Part shown: positions 5,748-9,518 of the stretch, piece by piece
Numbering within the stretch: position 1 is the first letter of the stretch
Layout: every line of letters starts with the position of its first letter
Notes under the pieces: model-generated
The model's database searches: none
What the model was told of the DNA's origin: nothing
The model's input: only the letters and a program-made list of their open reading frames with translations
Made by a program: the position numbers and the translations under genes
NCBI GenBank assembly: GCA_043745485.1
Contig: JAYTSU010000006.1
Location: forward strand, 1 to 9,518
DNA: 9,518 nt
Source of the DNA: RYN-417 sp043745485
Lineage (GTDB): Bacteria; Patescibacteriota; Saccharimonadia; Saccharimonadales; JACDBH01
Direction: 5' to 3'

Positions 5748-5918
5748 ATGGAAACATCTACCGACGACAATACTCTGCCCTGTGCCGATAAATTGGCGTT
5801 GGATACCAAAAAACAGGCTGAAGCAGCGGCAACTGTTGCCGATTACCAGCACAATACTACGCTAGCGCCGTACAAATGCCAGCATTGCCATTTGTGGCAC
5901 CTTAAAAGCGTATATTAA
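5748..5918 (+). CDS. 56-residue small protein with a CxxC-xxWH zinc-ribbon-like end
   Basis: An open frame of 56 codons starting six bases after the MarR stop and ending 29 bases before trehalase. The middle is an Ala/Lys/Gln-rich helix (about 13-35). The end reads Y42-K-C44-Q-H-C47-H48-L-W50-H51-L-K-S, resembling the 'Y-x-C-x-x-C-x-x-W-H-L' ending of many small bacterial and phage hypothetical proteins, expected to bind Zn through the cysteines and histidines. There is one more cysteine at 12. No SD is present (the ATG follows a run of nine A), so translation probably depends on coupling to the MarR gene. It may be an accessory partner of the regulator or simply a co-transcribed passenger. 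Function unknown. Confidence 0.68.
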   Translation: METSTDDNTLPCADKLALDTKKQAEAAATVADYQHNTTLAPYKCQHCHLWHLKSVY

Positions 5919-5947
5919 GCGAAGCGTTTATCGTGTAGAGTTTAGAT

Positions 5948-7216
5948 ATGGCATTATCAAAAATACCACTTGCAAAAGCACTTATCAATAAGCTGAGTCC
6001 CAGCGAAGTCCATGTTGCGCATGGGGTGCGAGATCGTGCTTTAGCATATATAGATGCATATTGGGGTCAGCTCGGCCGGGAACATAACCAGGATAATGGG
6101 ACACTTGTAGGATTGCCGTATCCATATATAGTTCCGTCTTCTAATCCAGATATAAATTTTCATTTTGAAGAACAATATTATTGGGACAGTTATTTTACAG
6201 CGCTAGGTCTCAATGACAAAAAACACCAGTCTCTAGTTGAGGGAATGCTTGAAAACTTACTATATCTATTTAAACGTTTTGGCTTAGTACCAAATGCATC
6301 CCGAATGTACTTTACTGGACGCTCGCAGCCCCCACTTTTAACGAGTTTTATATTTCATGTCTATGATACCTATGGCAAAGATTCTACATGGCTTGAAGAG
6401 CGGATATCGGTTGCTATGCGAGAGTACGAAGAAGTATGGATGATAAATTCTCATCCTCGATGGCACAGGGTGTACGAGGGGCTCAGCCGTTATTATGATG
6501 TGAATGTCCTTCATGATCTTGCTGAAGCTGAGAGCGGCTGGGATATGACGCCGCGTTTTGAACGTAAGTGCCTCGATTTTTTGCCAGTGGATTTAAACGC
6601 ACTTTTGTATAAATATGAGACGGATTTTGCTCGGGCAGCGATGATATTAGGCCGTGCTAACGAGGTTGATTTGTGGGAAAAGCAAGCAGCCAGTCGTAAG
6701 GCAGCCATGGACAAGTTAATGTGGGCCAAGTTACGCGGCTTTTATTTTGATTATAATTATGAACGAAAAGTATTAGGTGATATATGGTCTTTGGCAGCGT
6801 ATTACACCATGTGGGCTGGCATGGCGAGTCACGAACAAGCTAAGCGACTTGTGGACAACTTGGTAAAATTCGAAAAATCGGGTGGGCTTACAACGACGAC
6901 TCGGCCACTGATTGATACCAATGCATTGTTTGGCTCGCTCAAAGCACAGTGGGCATATCCAAATGGGTGGGCGCCGCTACACTATATTGTAGTCGAAGGT
7001 TTGCGGCGGTATGGCTATCATGACGAGGCACGCCGCATTGCTAGCAAATGGACAAAGAACAATCTGGCGTGGTTTGATGCACATGGTGTGTTTTTAGAAA
7101 AATATAATGTCGTAAACACCAAGAAAAAGCCAGTTGAAGGGCTGTATCCATCACAAACTGGTTTTGGTTGGACTAATGCTGTGCTGGTCCGCTTCATTAC
7201 GGACTTTAAACTCTAA
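5948..7216 (+). CDS. Cytoplasmic GH37 trehalase
   Basis: 422 residues, glycoside hydrolase family 37, hydrolysing alpha,alpha-trehalose to two glucose molecules with inversion. First signature region: FHFEEQYYWDSYF (71-83). The catalytic acid Asp is in E195-S-G-W-D199. The second signature is QWAYPNGWAP (334-343), where the usual Asp of QWDxP is Ala (A336). The catalytic base Glu should be E384 in LEKYNV, followed by GFGWTNAVL (405-413). No signal peptide is present, so the protein is cytoplasmic. It is about 120 residues shorter than E. coli periplasmic TreA because it begins close to the first signature, but all core motifs are present. The gene has no SD; TAGAGT at 5936-5941 is a weak -10 that would give a leaderless message. 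No trehalose synthesis or uptake gene is in the window. Whether it uses a different alpha-glucoside is open. Confidence 0.93.
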   Translation: MALSKIPLAKALINKLSPSEVHVAHGVRDRALAYIDAYWGQLGREHNQDNGTLVGLPYPYIVPSSNPDINFHFEEQYYWDSYFTALGLNDKKHQSLVEGMLENLLYLFKRFGLVPNASRMYFTGRSQPPLLTSFIFHVYDTYGKDSTWLEERISVAMREYEEVWMINSHPRWHRVYEGLSRYYDVNVLHDLAEAESGWDMTPRFERKCLDFLPVDLNALLYKYETDFARAAMILGRANEVDLWEKQAASRKAAMDKLMWAKLRGFYFDYNYERKVLGDIWSLAAYYTMWAGMASHEQAKRLVDNLVKFEKSGGLTTTTRPLIDTNALFGSLKAQWAYPNGWAPLHYIVVEGLRRYGYHDEARRIASKWTKNNLAWFDAHGVFLEKYNVVNTKKKPVEGLYPSQTGFGWTNAVLVRFITDFKL

Positions 7217-7383
7217 CTAACTAATTAGTACAATCAAAATAGTAGTCATAACGGATTAACGGCGCTATATTTATAGGCATAACACAAGCGCATCTCACGA
7301 TTGTAAAGATGAATACGCCCTCTTGGGCTGCTTAACTTCTTTCTTAAACTTTATATAAATTCGTAAACAGGTAGACTAATAGT
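7217..7383. promoter_or_regulatory. Intergenic region with the putative metG promoter
   Basis: A 167-bp spacer. The palindrome ACTAATTAGT (7220-7229) lies just after the trehalase stop but lacks a T run, and no intrinsic terminator is visible. Two promoter readings exist before metG: TTAACT (7332-7337), 16 bp, TATAAA (7354-7359), with an 18-nt leader; or TAGACT (7372-7377), six bases before the ATG, implying a leaderless mRNA. There is no SD and no T-box-like structure that I can recognise. Confidence 0.4.
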
Positions 7384-8838
7384 ATGACTAATTTTTATGT
7401 AACCACTTCTATACCTTATATTAACGGCGAACCACACATTGGCTTTGGGCTTGAAATAACTATCGCTGATGTGATTGCCCGTTATGCCCGTCAGCAAGGG
7501 AATAACGTAATCTTTACTACTGGAACTGATGAGCATGGGGGCAAAATCGAAGAAAAAGCGACTGAGTTAAAGCTGACTCCCCAAGCTTTGGCTGACCAAA
7601 ACTCAGCAAAGTTCCGTGAGCTCGCAACCACGCTAGACATTACGAACGACCGTTTTATTCGTACGACCGACAAGGGTCACATGCAGCGGGCGCAGATTAT
7701 CTGGAAAAATCTTTCGAAAGATATCTATAAAGGTAAGTATATTGGCTGGTATTGTGTTGGTGATGAAGCGTTTTTTACGGAGACTGTAGTCAAGGAAAAC
7801 AATGGTGTTTGTCCGGCACATAACCGCCCGTATGACAAAATAGAGGAAGAAAATTACTTTTTCAAACTTAGTAACTATACCGAGCAAATTTTAAAAGTTA
7901 TCAACGATGGAGCATTCAGAGTTGTCCCGGATACTAAACGCAACGAAGTACTCTCGCTTTTAAAAGAGGGCCTCGAAGACATAAGTATTTCTCGTCCAAA
8001 AGAAAAAATATCCTGGGGAATCCCAGTGCCTGGCGACACTAAACAGGTTATGTATGTTTGGTTTGAGGCGCTGCTTAATTATATTACGGTGCTTGGCTAC
8101 CCCGAGCATGAAGATTTTAAAAAGTTCTGGCCAGCTAATGTGCAGGTAGTTGGCAAAGATATCACCCGCTTTCATGCGGCCATCTGGCCGGGAATTTTGC
8201 TGGGGCTTGGTTTGCCGTTACCAAAAGCCCTGTATGTGCATGGGTTTGTAAATGTAGCGGGCCAAAAAATCAGCAAAAGTCTCGGAAATGTCATCAATCC
8301 TGCCGAAATTGTAACGACCTACGGCGTTGATGCTTTCCGCTACTTCTTTTTACGCCATGTTCCTAGCTACGGCGACGGGGACTTTAGTTATGAGGAATTT
8401 GAACGGGCATATAACAATGAGCTGGGGAATGAACTTGGCAACGCGGTGCAGCGTACAGTAGTGATGATTGAAAAGTTTCAACAGGGTCTAATCGGTGATA
8501 TACCACCGGCCGAACATGACAACGCTGTATACCACCAGGCACTTGCTGATTTTAAGTTTGACCGTGCGCTTGACAGTGTGTGGGAGCAGGTTCGAGGCCT
8601 AAACCAGTATATTGATGAGCAAAAGCCCTGGATGATAGCTAAAGAAGGTGACATGGAACATTTGCAGGAAGTACTTTCTAGTATGGTAAGCGATTTGCTT
8701 GAAATAGCCGATTCTTTAACACCACTTTTGCCAAATACCGCCCAGGCGATTAAGAATATCTTTGCGGAAGGTTTACTCCGTGCGCCCCAGTCGGTGTTAT
8801 TCCCAAAAATCGAAAATTACAAGGTCGAAAAAGTCTAA
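7384..8838 (+). CDS. metG: Methionyl-tRNA synthetase
   Basis: 484 residues, class I aminoacyl-tRNA synthetase charging tRNA-Met. The Rossmann active site holds P17-H18-I-G-F21 in place of HIGH, and K295-I-S-K-S299 in place of KMSKS. The connective domain (about 115-160) reads GWYC124-V-G-D127 and later C143-P-A-H146, where relatives often have two C-x-x-C pairs, so the zinc knuckle is C/D/C/H or degenerate. SISRPKEKISWGIPVP (201-216) and 'YVWFEALLNYIT' (224-235) are the family substrate-site blocks. The end is the alpha-helical anticodon domain with 'NELGNAVQRTV' near 353. The extra C-terminal tRNA-binding (EMAP-like) domain of longer MetRS proteins is absent. It is followed by tatD after six bases, a common pairing in bacteria. 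Confidence 0.96.
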   Translation: MTNFYVTTSIPYINGEPHIGFGLEITIADVIARYARQQGNNVIFTTGTDEHGGKIEEKATELKLTPQALADQNSAKFRELATTLDITNDRFIRTTDKGHMQRAQIIWKNLSKDIYKGKYIGWYCVGDEAFFTETVVKENNGVCPAHNRPYDKIEEENYFFKLSNYTEQILKVINDGAFRVVPDTKRNEVLSLLKEGLEDISISRPKEKISWGIPVPGDTKQVMYVWFEALLNYITVLGYPEHEDFKKFWPANVQVVGKDITRFHAAIWPGILLGLGLPLPKALYVHGFVNVAGQKISKSLGNVINPAEIVTTYGVDAFRYFFLRHVPSYGDGDFSYEEFERAYNNELGNELGNAVQRTVVMIEKFQQGLIGDIPPAEHDNAVYHQALADFKFDRALDSVWEQVRGLNQYIDEQKPWMIAKEGDMEHLQEVLSSMVSDLLEIADSLTPLLPNTAQAIKNIFAEGLLRAPQSVLFPKIENYKVEKV

Positions 8839-8844
8839 AGAATA

Positions 8845-9518
8845 ATGATTGAGTTGATTGATACTCATTGCCATTTGCAGTTCGCAGATTATCCGCTGAA
8901 TGCTGAACAAACACTCTTAAACGCTCAGAAAGAGGGTATTGTTGGCGTTATTGCCGTGGGGTGCACCCTTGAAGACAGTCGTCTGGCCGTGGAATTTGCA
9001 GCAAAACATGATAATGTCTGGGCTTCAATCGGTCTGCACCCCCATGAGGCCAAGCATTATGTTAATGACAAAAAGGCGTTGGAAGCGTTTAGCCAGCTTG
9101 CAAGTAGTAAAAAAGTAGTAGCAATTGGAGAAACTGGTCTCGATTTTTACTATAATCACTCTGATACGGCTGACCAGGAAGCTATATTACGTTTTCAGCT
9201 TGGACTGGCGATCGAGCATGAATTACCAGTAATATTTCATGTTCGCGAGGCGTTTACAGACTTTTGGCCCATTTTTGACCAATATGAGGGCATAAGAGGG
9301 GTGATTCATAGTTTTAGCTCTAACACAAAGGATCTGGACCACATAGTCTCCAGGGGGCTGTATGTGGGTCTGAATGGCATTATGACATTCACAAAACGCC
9401 AAGATCAACTTGATGCTGCTAAAACAGTACCACTCAACAATTTACTTCTTGAAACTGACGCTCCCTACTTGACTCCAGCTCCATTCCGTGGTACTATGGG
9501 CGAGTCGAAATATGTGCT
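8845..9518 (+). CDS. tatD: TatD-family metal-dependent hydrolase/DNase, partial at the window end
   Basis: 224 codons are visible and the frame is still open at the right edge; family members are about 255-265 residues, so 30-40 residues are missing. The beta/alpha-barrel metal ligands are all recognisable: D6-T-H8-C-H10 at the start, G95-E96-T-G-L-D in the middle, FH132VRE, IH155SF, and ET-D205-APYL near the end. TatD proteins are Mg-dependent nucleases with 3'-5' exonuclease activity, linked to DNA repair; some act on D-amino-acyl-tRNA, so the substrate is uncertain. The ATG lies six bases after the metG stop with only a weak purine stretch (AAAG) ahead of it, pointing to translational coupling in a metG-tatD operon, as seen in Bacillus. 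Confidence 0.94.
   Translation, partial: MIELIDTHCHLQFADYPLNAEQTLLNAQKEGIVGVIAVGCTLEDSRLAVEFAAKHDNVWASIGLHPHEAKHYVNDKKALEAFSQLASSKKVVAIGETGLDFYYNHSDTADQEAILRFQLGLAIEHELPVIFHVREAFTDFWPIFDQYEGIRGVIHSFSSNTKDLDHIVSRGLYVGLNGIMTFTKRQDQLDAAKTVPLNNLLLETDAPYLTPAPFRGTMGESKYV

Noticed and set aside
1..9518. CRISPR arrays, insertion sequences, prophage or defence genes
   Set aside because: No regularly spaced repeats, transposase or integrase motifs, or recognisable defence domains were seen on either strand.

Overview
The window looks like ordinary chromosomal sequence from a small-genome bacterium using the standard bacterial code. A Patescibacteria/CPR member, most plausibly Candidatus Saccharibacteria (TM7), is my best guess. 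The reasons are a short methionyl-tRNA synthetase with a HIGF-type active-site motif and no C-terminal tRNA-binding domain, very short or absent 5' leaders, sparse Shine-Dalgarno (SD) sites and tight packing. This placement is inference: no rRNA or other decisive marker is present.

Layout. Positions 3-61 hold a strong terminator for a gene upstream of the window. Positions 170-592 encode tmRNA (ssrA) behind an extended -10 promoter, with its own terminator at 592-626. On the minus strand, 666-1925 encodes a GT87-type polytopic glycosyltransferase. After a 340-bp non-coding gap come a flavin-dependent (FMN_red) reductase (2266-2838, +) and a 19-residue Lys-rich small gene (2873-2932, +) with its own promoter and a textbook SD site. 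A near-perfect 16-bp bidirectional hairpin at 2931-2968 separates these from a minus-strand redox operon: a DipZ-like CcdA/thioredoxin fusion (to 3250) followed by a glutaredoxin (2980-3228). Across a divergent control region lies a MarR-family regulator (5268-5741), preceded by a perfect 14-bp inverted repeat overlapping its promoter. A 56-residue Cys/His-rich small gene (5748-5918), not previously boxed because of its size, follows it directly. Next are a cytoplasmic GH37 trehalase (5948-7216), metG (7384-8838) and a TatD-family nuclease that runs off the right end (8845-9518).

How they may work together. The centre of the window (about 2266-5918) reads as a thiol/flavin redox neighbourhood: a membrane electron carrier with an extracytoplasmic thioredoxin domain, a cytosolic glutaredoxin, a flavoreductase, and a MarR-type switch whose likely operators sit in the divergent intergenic region. 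metG-tatD is a common housekeeping pair and trehalase is a stand-alone sugar hydrolase. I see no defence system, CRISPR array, insertion sequence or prophage. The observations most worth a second look are the unusual 29-codon tmRNA tag, the two small genes, the MarR/DipZ operator layout and the leaderless, extended -10 promoter style.
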